A stretch of 32,609 nt of DNA from NCBI GenBank assembly GCA_902785755.1, contig CACZZO010000027.1, positions 1-32,609 on the forward strand. The letters run 5' to 3'. Made by a program: the position numbers and the translations under genes. Below the pieces are notes generated by a model that was not told where the DNA came from, did not search any database, and was given only the letters and a program-made list of their open reading frames with translations. Below are positions 1-10,400 of the stretch, piece by piece; position 1 is the first letter of the stretch; every line of letters starts with the position of its first letter. The DNA comes from an uncultured Bacteroidia bacterium (lineage in GTDB: Bacteria > Bacteroidota > Bacteroidia > Bacteroidales > F082).

Positions 1-3000
1 AGGAGTCATGCTCGAAACCCAAGTGTAGCCATCGCCATCGGCATCGACAGTGGTCCAGCCAGCAGGCATACCGTTGTCGAAGTCATAGCTGAAGGTGTCG
101 CCATTGCCGCCAGGACCAGGAGTCGGGTTGACAGGCACATCGGCACCATCCCACATGGCCCAGCCAGTGCGGGAGACGTAAACGTTGCTCACACCGTAGA
201 GGATTTCGATCATCACATAACGGAGGTGCATTTCGGTCAGCAGGTTGTTCGGGTAGTCGAGGAAGTTGATGCTGTCGACGATGGTTTCGTAACCTTCGTG
301 TTCAACAGTCACTTGGTAGACACCACGGCGGAAGCTGTCGAAAGCATAGTAGCCAGTGCCGTCCAAAACGATAGGAGCAATCGGATAGGCAGCTTGTTCA
401 GCTTCGTTGTAGTTGGTGAAGGTCACCACAGTGCCTTCTGGGCTGTCGGCGCTGTTGAGCAACACGGTGACGTCAGCATTGGTCAGGTACATGTCCTTAT
501 CCAAGCAGTTCGACCACACGATTTCGCTCTCGCGAGGCTCTTGGATCGGGTTGTTGCCGCCAGGACCAGGAGTCGGGCTGCTGCCACCATCTCTCAGTTC
601 GTAGATACCGATGAGGTTCGGGCTTTGCTGGAGGTTGCCGAAGAAGGCCACCTTGCCGTTGTATTCGCCAACATGGCAACCGCCACTGGTACCGGCATCG
701 AAGCCAGGAGTGACTGAGAAGTCGAACACAGTACCAACAATAGCGTTGGAAGCAATGTCATAATCCCAAACCATGTTGTTGCTGTTATCGAAGCAGTAAA
801 CATGCTCAACATTGTTTTCATCCTTGTAGTAGGCAACATCGGAAGCGCTGCTCGGAGCAGGACCGGCAGTCACGATGGCACCAGTACGGTCGATGAGCGT
901 CAAGTTGCCGCTCCAGTTACCAACAACCCAGAAGCCGTCGCGCACAGGATCGTAGGAGATGCAACGCATGGCACCATAAGGAGTGGTGAAGGAGCCAATC
1001 AAGGTGTGGTTGTTCAAGTCAACGCAGTAGACAGTGTTGGCATTGGCAACACCATAGACATACTGGCCGTCGAAGGTCATGCCACGGAGCGTGCCGCAGC
1101 CAGGAATTTCGAAGCCTTCAATCATGTTGCCTTGCATGTCATACTTGTAGAAGTTGTGAGCAGCAGAAGCATAGCCCCAGTTGGAGGTGTAGATGTATTG
1201 GCCATCGGTAACCACGCCATATTGGGCGGCTTCGGCGGCATAGAACGTATTCATCAGATCCCAAGGAGCACGGATGCCATTGGTTTCGCCAGCAACGGGG
1301 TTGGTGGTGTTGTCAGCGGTCAGGTCTCTGACAGCCATAGGAGCAGCCCAAGTGATGGGGCCTTCGATTTCTTCGCCACGGTTGCCCATGTAGACGCAGC
1401 CAACGCCCCACTTGTAGACACCAGCGGGAACATCCGGCCAATAAGTATCAATGTAAACGGTATCGGTCACTTCGCTGGCAAGGAGAACGGTGTTTTCCTC
1501 AGTGTAAGGACCATCGTTGTAGCAGTTGGTACGATAGATGCGATAGTATGCAAAGGCACGGTCGTTGCCAGCCTTGGCACCGGGTTCGCCGATGGTGATG
1601 TCGTCAACATCGAGGTAGAACATATCGCTGCAGTTGAAGTGACGGATGGCCACATAACCCATGCCACTGTAGGCACTCAGGTCGACGGTATATTCATACC
1701 AGTTGCCTTGTGCGCGACCGCTGCGGCTTTCCTTGACGGGCTTGCCGGCAGGAGCAGCAACGCTCTTGGCGCTCATCGTCCACTCTTGGACGGTGGTGAA
1801 GGAGCTCGGGTTGGTGTTGGTCGTGGAAACGGCAACGCCGAAGTGCTCAGCAGCGTAGTTGGCATCCTGTGCGCAAGCATAGAATTGCACAATACCACCG
1901 AGTTGCACTTGAGGCGAAACGAGGTAGTTGTCCGGATAGAGGACGCCGATGCTGTTGTCGTAGCTCTGTGAGAAGACGAAGTCAGCCGAACCATTGTGGC
2001 CAGCGACACCGCTCATTACTTCGCTACCAACTCTCCAGCCGTTACCGTCGCCGTCGGCATCGACAGAAGTCCAGCCCTGCATGGTGTGGTCTTCAAAGTC
2101 GTAGGTCATGCCAGGAACGGCAGGGGCGGGTTGCTTGTAGAAGGTGATGTAGTCGACATAGAAGCAGTCGTCATTGCTGTTGACGCTACCGTCCTTCGTG
2201 TATTGCCACTGGAAGGTGTGTGTACCAGCGGTGATGTCGAAGACTCTTTCACCCCAAGTGCCGGCACCAGTGTAGTTGCCCTTCTGGACACCGTCAATGT
2301 AGAAGTAACCATAGTCCCAGCTGCTTTCGCAGGAGATCTTGCCGAAGAAGCTCATCAAACCGTCGGCGGGGATGTCGACCGTCACGGTCATGTTGCTCAC
2401 CACGTTGGCCACGCCAGCGCCGCCGCTCTTCATGCAGTAGGTGCCTTCATACGGGGCGTTGGTGGTGATGGTCCAAGGATAGGTGGGATCGATCTGCCAA
2501 TCGAACAGGCTGAAGTCGCCAGTCTCGAAAGGCTCGACGATTTCGCTACCAGGCAGGCCACAGCCCCAGTAAACCTTCACATACGGAGCATTGATGTCCG
2601 TTGAGTCGGGATAATACTGAGCGATGACGGCGCAGACGGGATCGAAGTTCTCGTCAAGCACATAGTCGACAGGGCTTGTGGTGGTGTTGTAGGTGATGGC
2701 AATCGGGTTGCCTTGGACAGGAGCGGTAATGGTTTGGTAACCATCCTTGGCGGCCTGGCCATTGTAGTTACCAGCATACACAGCACCGCTGTAGGCGCCT
2801 TGTGCATTGGTCGTGAAGGTGTAGGTGTGGCTGACACCATACTCGTCTTGACCTTGCATCGTAACGGTGGCGCCAGCGATACCAGTGGCACCGTCTTGCT
2901 CGTAGACGTGACCTTCCACGTTGCCACGGCCCGAAACTTTCACATTCACCATGTTCGAGGGAGCGCTTTCACCTTCATCATAGAAAGCGGTCACATAGTA

Positions 3001-5907
3001 GGTGTAACCATCGATGTTGTAAGCCAAAGGACCATCGGTGTAGGTGGTGGCGTTGATGTTGTTCATTTGGGTGCTGCCAATCATCTCGAAGTTCACGCCG
3101 TCGGCGGAACGGTAGACGTTGTAAGTACGATAGGTACGGTCGGCAACAGCAGTCCAGTGCAAAACGACGCTTTCATCGTTGAAGATGGTTTCGTCTTCAG
3201 CATAAAGGTTCTGAGGGATGTTCAGGTGAGTGGTGAAGCCCCAGATTTCGCCAGTGGTTTCGCAGCTTGCATTGCGCTGGTCGATGCACCAGAAGTAGTG
3301 CGTGTTGTTGAACAGGTTGGAAACAGTGTAGCTGTTGGCAAGGTCGCTCGTCCAGTCTACGAGGACATCCTCGCAGTAGTAGGTGCGGCCATAACGCAAA
3401 CGATACTCAGTGGCATAGGGGTCAAGCTGCCAACGCAAGGTGACGCGGGCAGGCTCCACTTCATACTCGCCATCGGCAGGCACCGGGTTGGTGGCCACTT
3501 CCGGGCAAGGCATGTTCTCGGCGTTGATCGTGACCTCGAAGTCGGGGGTCGTCGAAGAAGCAACCAAGTAATAGGTGCCAGGAACAACAGGCAGGTTCTC
3601 GATGACGGGGCCGGCGCTGTAGTTGACGACGACAGGCGTATCACCGCCACCGCCACCACCATTGCAAGTGACAACGATGTCGTCGAGGCCAACACCATAG
3701 CCATAGTTGTCAACCATCTTGAAACCAAGTTGGTAGTTGGCAGCAAGGCCGGGGAGAGCGATGTCGCCGCTGGGAGTCCATTGGGCATGGGCTTCAGTGG
3801 TGTAGAACAATTCGTTCCAAGCACCGCCGTTGACGCGGCAGTAAACGCCAAACTCGTCGATGTCGCCGAGCCAGCTTCTGTTCACGAAGCTGAAGTTGAG
3901 GGTGGCTTGAGTGGCATCGCTCAAATCCATGGCGGGAGTGACGAGATAGGTTTCGTCGTTTCTGGTGACGTGGGTGATCAAAGCATTGTAAGAACCGGAA
4001 TTTGAACCAGTGGCAGAGCTGTAGTCGCCAGTGCCGACAGTCCATTCGTTGTCGCCTTCTGAGGTCCAGCCGGCAGGCATCACGCCGCCTTCAAAACCTT
4101 CTTCAAGCATGGTGATGTCGCGGCTGCGGCTGCGGTCGGCCTTCATAATGATGTTCGGGCGGGCAGTCTGGCTGCGGGTCAGGTTGTAGCTCGTGGTTTC
4201 CACATCATACGGAGCACTGTCCGTGTAGAGGTAGCCCATGCCATAGAAGCCCGGGTTGTGGGCTTGCCATTGGATTGAGCTGGTCCATGAACCGTTGTTG
4301 CGCTGGCAGAGGATGAGCACGTTGCTCGTGCCGTCCCAAGCGAAGGTGCCTTGGTTGAAAGCGAACTCGATCCACTCCGTGGGAGTAGGATTGGCAACAT
4401 TGCCTTCATAAACGAGGGTCATGCCAGTAGCCAAAGGAGAAGCGGCGTTCACTTCGGTGTCGGTCACATTGGCCATCCAGATCTTGATGTTGTTCTGGTC
4501 TTGGCTGATGCTGTTGGTGGCATAGAAGCTCAGGCTGCTCATCGGGGCTGTGGTGGCACCGGCCTCTTCAAGTTCGGCGGCGGTGTAGAGCGCAGTGGCG
4601 ATGCTGTAGTTATACAGAGAGTAGAAGGGGAAGTAACCAGTAGTGTTGGTGCCTTCACCAATCTGGGCTTCGAAGGGCTGGCCGCTGGCGCCGCCAGCAA
4701 CAATGCCAGTGTAGTTGTTGTCGGCCATAGGACCACCTTGACCATTGAAGTCGCTGGTGTAGAGAGCGACCTTGCCGTTTTCACCATAGGTGACAGAGGC
4801 GCTGATCATTTGGTCTTGATCGATGACGAGTTTGTAGACGGCATCGTTGCCTTCCGGAATTTCGGGGAAAGGCAAGGTGTAGTCGTTGTGAAGGTTGGTC
4901 ATCGTGGCAGGCACATTGACGTAAGGATAGCTGGTCACGTTGGCAGCCAATTCCCAAACGTCGGGAGTGGCGGGGGTGTAAGGTTCGGCCACAACATCCC
5001 AAACGCGGGCGGCGCGGCCACCGTAGATGGCCACCATCTGCCAAGTGGTGATGTCGGTGCTGCCAGTGGTGAGGGTCACTTCAACTTCCTGATGACGAGC
5101 CATGTGGAAAGGCGTCTCAGGCTCCTCGATGGTGAAGTACACATGGGGAGTGAAGTCGAGGTCGGTCACATTGGTGGCGGGGCCGTCGTTACGCAGGCTG
5201 AAGCGGAAAGGCTCCATCCAGCAGCCGTTCGGACGTGCGCCAACAGTGATGGTCTCGACAACTTCACCGTCCTGAAGGGCGACAAGGCCGGCTTGTCCGC
5301 CACCACCAGAGATGGTCATTTCGAGTTGGAGTTGGTTCTTCACGTTCAAACGGTTGTTAGCCGTGTAGGACGAGGGATTAAGGGCATCATAGTCGGTGGG
5401 GTCGCTGTACACGTACATCGAGCAGTTGCTGGTGCCGGTAAAGACACGGCAAGCAAGACCGCTGCTCCAAGCGAGGTTGGCATCGACGATGAGGCCAAGA
5501 TTGCTGGTGCCATCATACGCAAACGGAGTGTCGAGCGTGATGGTCGTCCAGTCGCCAGCAGTGAAGGTGACAGTACCTTCAAACACCTTGTCTTCCGACA
5601 CGGCAGTGATCCAGTCGGTGGTGCTGGCAAATTCAGACTTACTGGTGTTCACCATGTAAATCTTGATCAGAGGAGACTTTTCAGTTCCTCCATTGTAGAA
5701 GGCAATGCTGTTGATAGTGCCAGCAGTGCCAATCTCATCAGCAGTGTAAAGCTGCTGTGAGAGCGTGTTGTTGTAGAGCGAATAGCAAGGCAAATACGAG
5801 TTTGTCGTAGTTGACCCATCTACTCCTACTTCAACAAGATCCGCCTTTGCCACACCTACGAAGGCGAGCAAAAGCGTCATCATCAAAGAAAAAACTTTCT
5901 TTTTCAT
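1..5907 (-). CDS. Giant secreted HagA/gingipain-type adhesin (cleaved-adhesin / choice-of-anchor J domains), 3' end outside window
   Basis: The frame is open for 1969 codons from the ATG at 5905-5907 to base 1, so the C terminus is missing. Residues 1-22 form a signal peptide (MKKK, hydrophobic core, AKA). Two similar modules with a YSLYN...LYTA-E motif lie near residues 36-190 and 418-600. Jelly-roll adhesin domains start near residues 599 (MPAGWTSEGDNEW), 1265 (GWTSVDADGDGNGW) and 1940 (GWTTVDADGDGYTW). The DADGDG..W signature and the Pro/Gly linkers resemble the K domains of Porphyromonas HagA and gingipains. Between them are Fn3-like segments (about 803-986), a carboxypeptidase-regulatory-like fold (about 991-1060, GNVEGHVYEQDG), another jelly-roll-like domain (about 1120-1260) and a beta-propeller-like stretch (about 1550-1735). 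Surface adhesion and T9SS export are inferred from the family; the sorting domain would lie off the window. Long plus-strand ORFs here are codon-aligned antisense shadows. Confidence 0.9.
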   Translation of the reverse strand, partial: MKKKVFSLMMTLLLAFVGVAKADLVEVGVDGSTTTNSYLPCYSLYNNTLSQQLYTADEIGTAGTINSIAFYNGGTEKSPLIKIYMVNTSKSEFASTTDWITAVSEDKVFEGTVTFTAGDWTTITLDTPFAYDGTSNLGLIVDANLAWSSGLACRVFTGTSNCSMYVYSDPTDYDALNPSSYTANNRLNVKNQLQLEMTISGGGGQAGLVALQDGEVVETITVGARPNGCWMEPFRFSLRNDGPATNVTDLDFTPHVYFTIEEPETPFHMARHQEVEVTLTTGSTDITTWQMVAIYGGRAARVWDVVAEPYTPATPDVWELAANVTSYPYVNVPATMTNLHNDYTLPFPEIPEGNDAVYKLVIDQDQMISASVTYGENGKVALYTSDFNGQGGPMADNNYTGIVAGGASGQPFEAQIGEGTNTTGYFPFYSLYNYSIATALYTAAELEEAGATTAPMSSLSFYATNSISQDQNNIKIWMANVTDTEVNAASPLATGMTLVYEGNVANPTPTEWIEFAFNQGTFAWDGTSNVLILCQRNNGSWTSSIQWQAHNPGFYGMGYLYTDSAPYDVETTSYNLTRSQTARPNIIMKADRSRSRDITMLEEGFEGGVMPAGWTSEGDNEWTVGTGDYSSATGSNSGSYNALITHVTRNDETYLVTPAMDLSDATQATLNFSFVNRSWLGDIDEFGVYCRVNGGAWNELFYTTEAHAQWTPSGDIALPGLAANYQLGFKMVDNYGYGVGLDDIVVTCNGGGGGGDTPVVVNYSAGPVIENLPVVPGTYYLVASSTTPDFEVTINAENMPCPEVATNPVPADGEYEVEPARVTLRWQLDPYATEYRLRYGRTYYCEDVLVDWTSDLANSYTVSNLFNNTHYFWCIDQRNASCETTGEIWGFTTHLNIPQNLYAEDETIFNDESVVLHWTAVADRTYRTYNVYRSADGVNFEMIGSTQMNNINATTYTDGPLAYNIDGYTYYVTAFYDEGESAPSNMVNVKVSGRGNVEGHVYEQDGATGIAGATVTMQGQDEYGVSHTYTFTTNAQGAYSGAVYAGNYNGQAAKDGYQTITAPVQGNPIAITYNTTTSPVDYVLDENFDPVCAVIAQYYPDSTDINAPYVKVYWGCGLPGSEIVEPFETGDFSLFDWQIDPTYPWTITTNAPYEGTYCMKSGGAGVANVVSNMTVTVDIPADGLMSFFGKISCESSWDYGYFYIDGVQKGNYTGAGTWGERVFDITAGTHTFQWQYTKDGSVNSNDDCFYVDYITFYKQPAPAVPGMTYDFEDHTMQGWTSVDADGDGNGWRVGSEVMSGVAGHNGSADFVFSQSYDNSIGVLYPDNYLVSPQVQLGGIVQFYACAQDANYAAEHFGVAVSTTNTNPSSFTTVQEWTMSAKSVAAPAGKPVKESRSGRAQGNWYEYTVDLSAYSGMGYVAIRHFNCSDMFYLDVDDITIGEPGAKAGNDRAFAYYRIYRTNCYNDGPYTEENTVLLASEVTDTVYIDTYWPDVPAGVYKWGVGCVYMGNRGEEIEGPITWAAPMAVRDLTADNTTNPVAGETNGIRAPWDLMNTFYAAEAAQYGVVTDGQYIYTSNWGYASAAHNFYKYDMQGNMIEGFEIPGCGTLRGMTFDGQYVYGVANANTVYCVDLNNHTLIGSFTTPYGAMRCISYDPVRDGFWVVGNWSGNLTLIDRTGAIVTAGPAPSSASDVAYYKDENNVEHVYCFDNSNNMVWDYDIASNAIVGTVFDFSVTPGFDAGTSGGCHVGEYNGKVAFFGNLQQSPNLIGIYELRDGGSSPTPGPGGNNPIQEPRESEIVWSNCLDKDMYLTNADVTVLLNSADSPEGTVVTFTNYNEAEQAAYPIAPIVLDGTGYYAFDSFRRGVYQVTVEHEGYETIVDSINFLDYPNNLLTEMHLRYVMIEILYGVSNVYVSRTGWAMWDGADVPVNPTPGPGGNGDTFSYDFDNGMPAGWTTVDADGDGYTWVSSMTP

Positions 5908-6233
5908 AATGAATAGATTTGGTTAATAAATAGGTGAATTATAAAGTTTCTTGGGGTAAAAACGGCTTTAGCCCCGCTACCTTTGGCAACGGTGGCAACT
6001 TTTTTCCTAAGCATGGAATGTTCCTTCGAATGCATAGTAAACGCGTTTATTTTAAATGTCGACACCTATATGACTGATAACTGTAAATTTACCCTTAGTA
6101 AAATTCGGAATTTTTTTGAAATACAGTGTAAAAAATTGGTAATCAGAATAAAAAGAAAAGATTTGTTTATGATGTACATGTGTATCTTGCTGGATATTTT
6201 ATATTTTTGCGCCTGCAAACCAAGAATGTATCC
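5908..6233. other. Divergent intergenic region between the adhesin and sbcD
   Basis: These 326 bases are AT-rich with no credible gene. On the plus strand a weak hairpin (GCTACC 5976-5981 with GGTGGC 5991-5996) is followed by six T at 6000-6005, but no plus-strand gene lies upstream to need it; on the minus strand it would lie in the adhesin leader. I see no TAnnTTTG box upstream of the adhesin start on the minus strand. The sbcD box is at 6202-6209. Confidence 0.5.
6202..6209 (+). promoter_or_regulatory. -7 box (TATTTTTG) for sbcD
   Basis: It matches the Bacteroidota -7 consensus TAnnTTTG, 24 bases upstream of the ATG at 6234. It lies inside the alternative 18-codon N-terminal extension from 6180, so it also argues for the downstream start. 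No clear -33 TTTG at good spacing. Confidence 0.55.
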
Positions 6234-7415
6234 ATGAAATTCATCCACACCGCCGACTGGCACATAGGGCAGGACTTCTACCATTACGACCGAAAAGAAG
6301 AGCATCAGCATTTCTTTCGGCAATTGGCCGAACTTGTCGCCCGCGAGCAACCCGACGCCTTGTTGGTCAGTGGCGACATTTACCACACTTCCATGCCGTC
6401 CAATGCTTCGGTGCGGCTCTATACGGAAAACATGGTGCGCCTGCACCAAAGCTGCCCCACGATGCGCATCGTCGTGACGGCGGGCAACCACGACAGCCCC
6501 TCACGCCTCGAATCCACCGGCGAACTTTGGAAAATGGCCAACGTGGATGTGGTGGGGAGCATTGCCTACGATGCCGAAAACGACCTTTACGACCCCAATC
6601 GCAACATCATCGAGATTCCCGGCAAGGGGTTCATCGTCGCTATACCTTATATTAATGAGCGTCATCATGCCATTTTCGCCCAATTGCAAAATGTGGTGGC
6701 GCAACGCAATGCCGATGGACTTCCCGTCGTTGTGATGGGCCATTTGGCTGTTTCGGGCTGCGACCTTTCGGGCCACGACCCGCGTTTGGTTGGCGGGATG
6801 GAAAACCTGTCAGTCAATAAGTTGGGCGATGATTACGATTACTTTGCCTTGGGTCACATCCACCGTCCGCAAACTTTGGCCGATTCGCATGGTCGGGTTC
6901 GCTATAGCGGCAGTCCTCTCCATGTCAGTTTCGACGAGAACTATCCCCACACGGTCAGCATCGTGGAGTTGGAAAAGCATGGCGCAACGCCGATTGTTCG
7001 AGAGGAACGTATTCGTCAACTAATGCACACTTTCACCGTGCCGAAGGAAGCCCTACCTTTTGAGGAAGCCTTGGACGAACTGCTTCATTTCCAGCCTGAT
7101 GGGTCGGGTTATGTGCGCCTTAATATCAAAGTGAAAGACTATGCCCCGACCAATGCCGAAACGCGCATTCGCGAGGCTTTGGCTGGAAAGCCTGAACTGA
7201 AATTCTGCTACATCAGGACGGAATACGAAAGGCAACCTTCAGCGACCGAGAAGGCTCATTTCGACATCGGGCAAATCAAGGAAATCAATCCTTTGGACAT
7301 CGCCTTGACCGCCTATCGCGAGCGTTTCGGTCAAGAAATGGACCCTGAAAAACAAGAAATGCTGAGAAAGATTATAAACGAAACAATTAGCCCCGTAGGG
7401 GCGACAGCACAATAG
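6234..7415 (+). CDS. sbcD: Exonuclease subunit SbcD (Mre11-type nuclease)
   Basis: This 393-residue protein is the nuclease half of the SbcCD (Mre11-Rad50-type) complex, which cuts DNA hairpins and blocked ends. The calcineurin-like phosphoesterase motifs are in order: ADWHIG (D8, H10), SGDIYH (D48), GNHDS (N85-D87), a GH motif near residue 182 and GHIHRPQ near 222. These supply the two-metal site. I chose ATG 6234 (MKFIHTADWH) because bacterial SbcD proteins begin just before the DxH motif and because a -7 box lies inside the longer frame. The length is normal for the family. sbcC follows after 39 bases, so the two are probably one transcript. Confidence 0.96.
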   Translation: MKFIHTADWHIGQDFYHYDRKEEHQHFFRQLAELVAREQPDALLVSGDIYHTSMPSNASVRLYTENMVRLHQSCPTMRIVVTAGNHDSPSRLESTGELWKMANVDVVGSIAYDAENDLYDPNRNIIEIPGKGFIVAIPYINERHHAIFAQLQNVVAQRNADGLPVVVMGHLAVSGCDLSGHDPRLVGGMENLSVNKLGDDYDYFALGHIHRPQTLADSHGRVRYSGSPLHVSFDENYPHTVSIVELEKHGATPIVREERIRQLMHTFTVPKEALPFEEALDELLHFQPDGSGYVRLNIKVKDYAPTNAETRIREALAGKPELKFCYIRTEYERQPSATEKAHFDIGQIKEINPLDIALTAYRERFGQEMDPEKQEMLRKIINETISPVGATAQ

Positions 7416-7454
7416 GCAAGCGGTGTAAATCCCTGCCGAGATAAAACCAACAAT

Positions 7455-10400
7455 ATGAAATTCAAGCAATTAACCATACACAATATAGCCTCCATCGCCG
7501 ATGCCACCATCCATTTCGACCAAAAACCTTTGGCCGACGAATCGCTTTTCCTGATTTGCGGCGAGACGGGTTCAGGCAAATCCACCATCCTCGATGCCAT
7601 TTGCCTTGCGCTCTACAAGACCACGCCGCGCATCAGACAGTCGAAAAGCGAAAAGTATGTCGACGAAAGCCTGCAAATCATCAAGAACGGAGAAAACGAG
7701 GGCATTCAGGTGAGCGACCCGCGACAATACTTGCGTCGCGGAACACGAGAGGGTTTTGTAAGTCTTTCGTTTACAGGTAATAATGGCGAAAACTGCACGG
7801 CACGCATTGGGTTTGGTATCGTTGGGCGCAGCCAAAACCTGAAGCCTGCCGAGTGGACGCTCGAAGTGGATCGCGTCACAATCACCAAAGACAAAGACAT
7901 CAGGGCCAAGATCGTGGACACGGTAGGCTTTGATTTTGAGCAGTTTTGCCGTACCACGATGCTGGCGCAGGGCGAGTTCACCCGTTTTTTGAAAAGCGAC
8001 GAAAAGGAGAAGTCGGACATCCTCGAAAAACTGACTGGTACCGAGATTTATTCCGAAATCGGGAAGCGAATCTATGAAGTGACGAAAGAGAAGGAAACCC
8101 AAAAGAAAAATGCGAACATTGCGCTGGAAACCATTAATTTGCTTGATGATGAAGCCCTTAACGGACTACGCGAGCAACGGTTACAGGCCGAAGCCCAAAG
8201 CAAGGAAAAGGAGGCCGGAAGGAAGGGTTTGGAGAAGAAAAAGCAATGGTTAGAGAAGGAAAACGAACTGGTTGCTGCGGAGCAAAAAGCTATCCAAGAG
8301 GTTGGTGATTGGGAAAGTAAAAACATTGAGAATCAGGTTGTTGAAGACAGAAAAATTGTGGCGCAATGGCATCGCACCGAAAAAGAGCGTCAGGCCGTGG
8401 CCGCTTTGCGCAGACTGAAGCAACAGGATTCAATGAATCGTGCTGAAAACCAACGACTTGAAAAGATTTTCAAACGGCTCATTTCGGGGGAATTGTTCAG
8501 AAACAATGAAATTGAGGCGAAGCAAAAGGAGATAAGCAATCTTTCGGCGCAATTGGAAGCGGAACAGCAATATGCAGCAATGTATGCTGAAAGTCAGTTG
8601 ATTATCGCAAAGTTAGGGCAGCATCTCGACGATGCAGCCAAAGCAAAGCAGTATTTGGCCAAAACCAAGGAGGAAGAGGCCAAACAGCCCGAATTGGAAA
8701 AGACTTGGCAGCAGAGGAGGACGCATTTGGAGGAAGTTGGCAAAGCATTGACAGAGAAGGAGTCCCTCGTGAAGTCCAAGCAAGAGGAATTGAACCAGTT
8801 GAATCCCAGGCAATTGAACCATGATTACCTGAAAATAAGTGAGGAGTTGAGGCTGGTTGAGGATGCCGAAAACAAGTTGAAAAACCACGCTCAGGCGGCA
8901 AAGGATTTAGAGGAGTCGAAGATCCGCGTCACCGAGATGGAAAAAACGATTCAAGAAAAAACCACGGAACTTGAATCGTTGAAGCCGCAAATTGTTGAAG
9001 CACAGCTGGTTTATGACACGGCCAAAAACCTTTACGAAAAGACCAAGCTCAGCGTGGGCGATTATGCCAAGGCTTTGCGGCATGAGTTGCAGGCGGGCGA
9101 TGTTTGTCCCGTGTGTGGAAATACGATTGCCAGCCTTGAACACGACGAGGTTCTTGAACAGGCCTTGAAGCCTCTATTTGAGGATTTCAAGAATAAAGAA
9201 AGTCGACTTAATGAGTTGAATGACAATAAGAAATCCGTTGAAGCTGAAATCAAGTCGCAGCAGAATAATGTGGTGACTGCCAAAAAAGAAGAGCAGAAGA
9301 AATCCGAGGTCTTGCAAGCAGCGAGAGCAGAGGTTGAAAAATCATGTGAAACGCTGAATATTGAATTGGATTTCAACAATTTGGAGTCCATTTTGATTGA
9401 AATGAAAGGCGATAAAACATTCCGCCTTGAATCTTTGACGAAGGATTTGGAGATAGTTCAACTCAAACAGCAGGAAATCAACGACTTGAACAAGGAGAAG
9501 GACGAGTTGTCGGCACAAGAGAAACGAGCCAAAGATGCCGTTTCTGAAGCCGAGAAATCGCTTTCGGAATTGAAGGCTAACATCAAGCATTTCAAGGAGT
9601 TGGCTTCCCAAAAACAAACGGAGTCGGAACAAGTCTTGAAGGAGGTGGTCGATAAGATTTCCTATCCCGATTGGCAGGGGGATATAAAGCAAACTATGCT
9701 TCGTCTAAAAGCTGATGCAGAGCGTTTTGGCCAATGGCAAAAGCAAAAAGAGCAACTGGAGTCGCAGAACGAGAAGGCGAAAATGGCCCAGAATTTGGCC
9801 CGAAAGACTTGTGGTCGCGTGAAAAACCTGTTTCCCGGATGGGAAATCAGTCGCGAGGCGTGCCCAATCACCGATTTGGATAGTGCTTGGGGCAAGTTGC
9901 TTGAGGAAGCCACACAATTGCATGGGAATAGCACAAATGTGCAGAATCAAATCATTGAAAACAAGCAAATTATCGATTCGTTTTTGACTTCGGAAACCGA
10001 GTTAGACATTTCGCACTTGTCCGCGTTATCGGACTTATCACATTCGCAAATCAAGGACAAGGAAGATGTCTTGAATGGCATCGAGAAAGGTTTGCAAACG
10101 GCAAAAGGGGCTTTGGCGCAAGTGAAGCAAAACCATGAAAGCCATAGGTCTGACGAACCTGAAATAGGGGAGAAGGATACATTGGAAAATCTTGTTATCC
10201 AGATAGATGCTATCAAAGAAACCCTAATGGTGCTTGCGCGTCAAATGGGTGAAGTGGATAGCCAAATCAAGGCCAATGACAGCCGTCGCGAGGATTACAA
10301 TCGACAGAAAGCCGCTTTTGAGCAGGCGGAAAAGGAATGGCTGAAATGGGACAGCCTTTGCAAGATTTTCGGCGACAAGGAGGGCAAGACGTTCCGCGTC

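Noticed and set aside
226..5760. Long plus-strand open frames (802-1971, 1996-2604, 2713-4005, 4351-5760 and others) of 160-470 codons.
   Set aside because: They are antisense to the adhesin gene and codon-aligned with it; stops there would need TTA, CTA or TCA codons in the sense gene, which it rarely uses. Products are Val/His/Asp-rich with no recognisable domains.
5979..5986. TACCTTTG on the plus strand resembling a -7 box.
   Set aside because: It is about 250 bases from the next plus-strand start, has no -33 word at good spacing, and sbcD has a nearer box.
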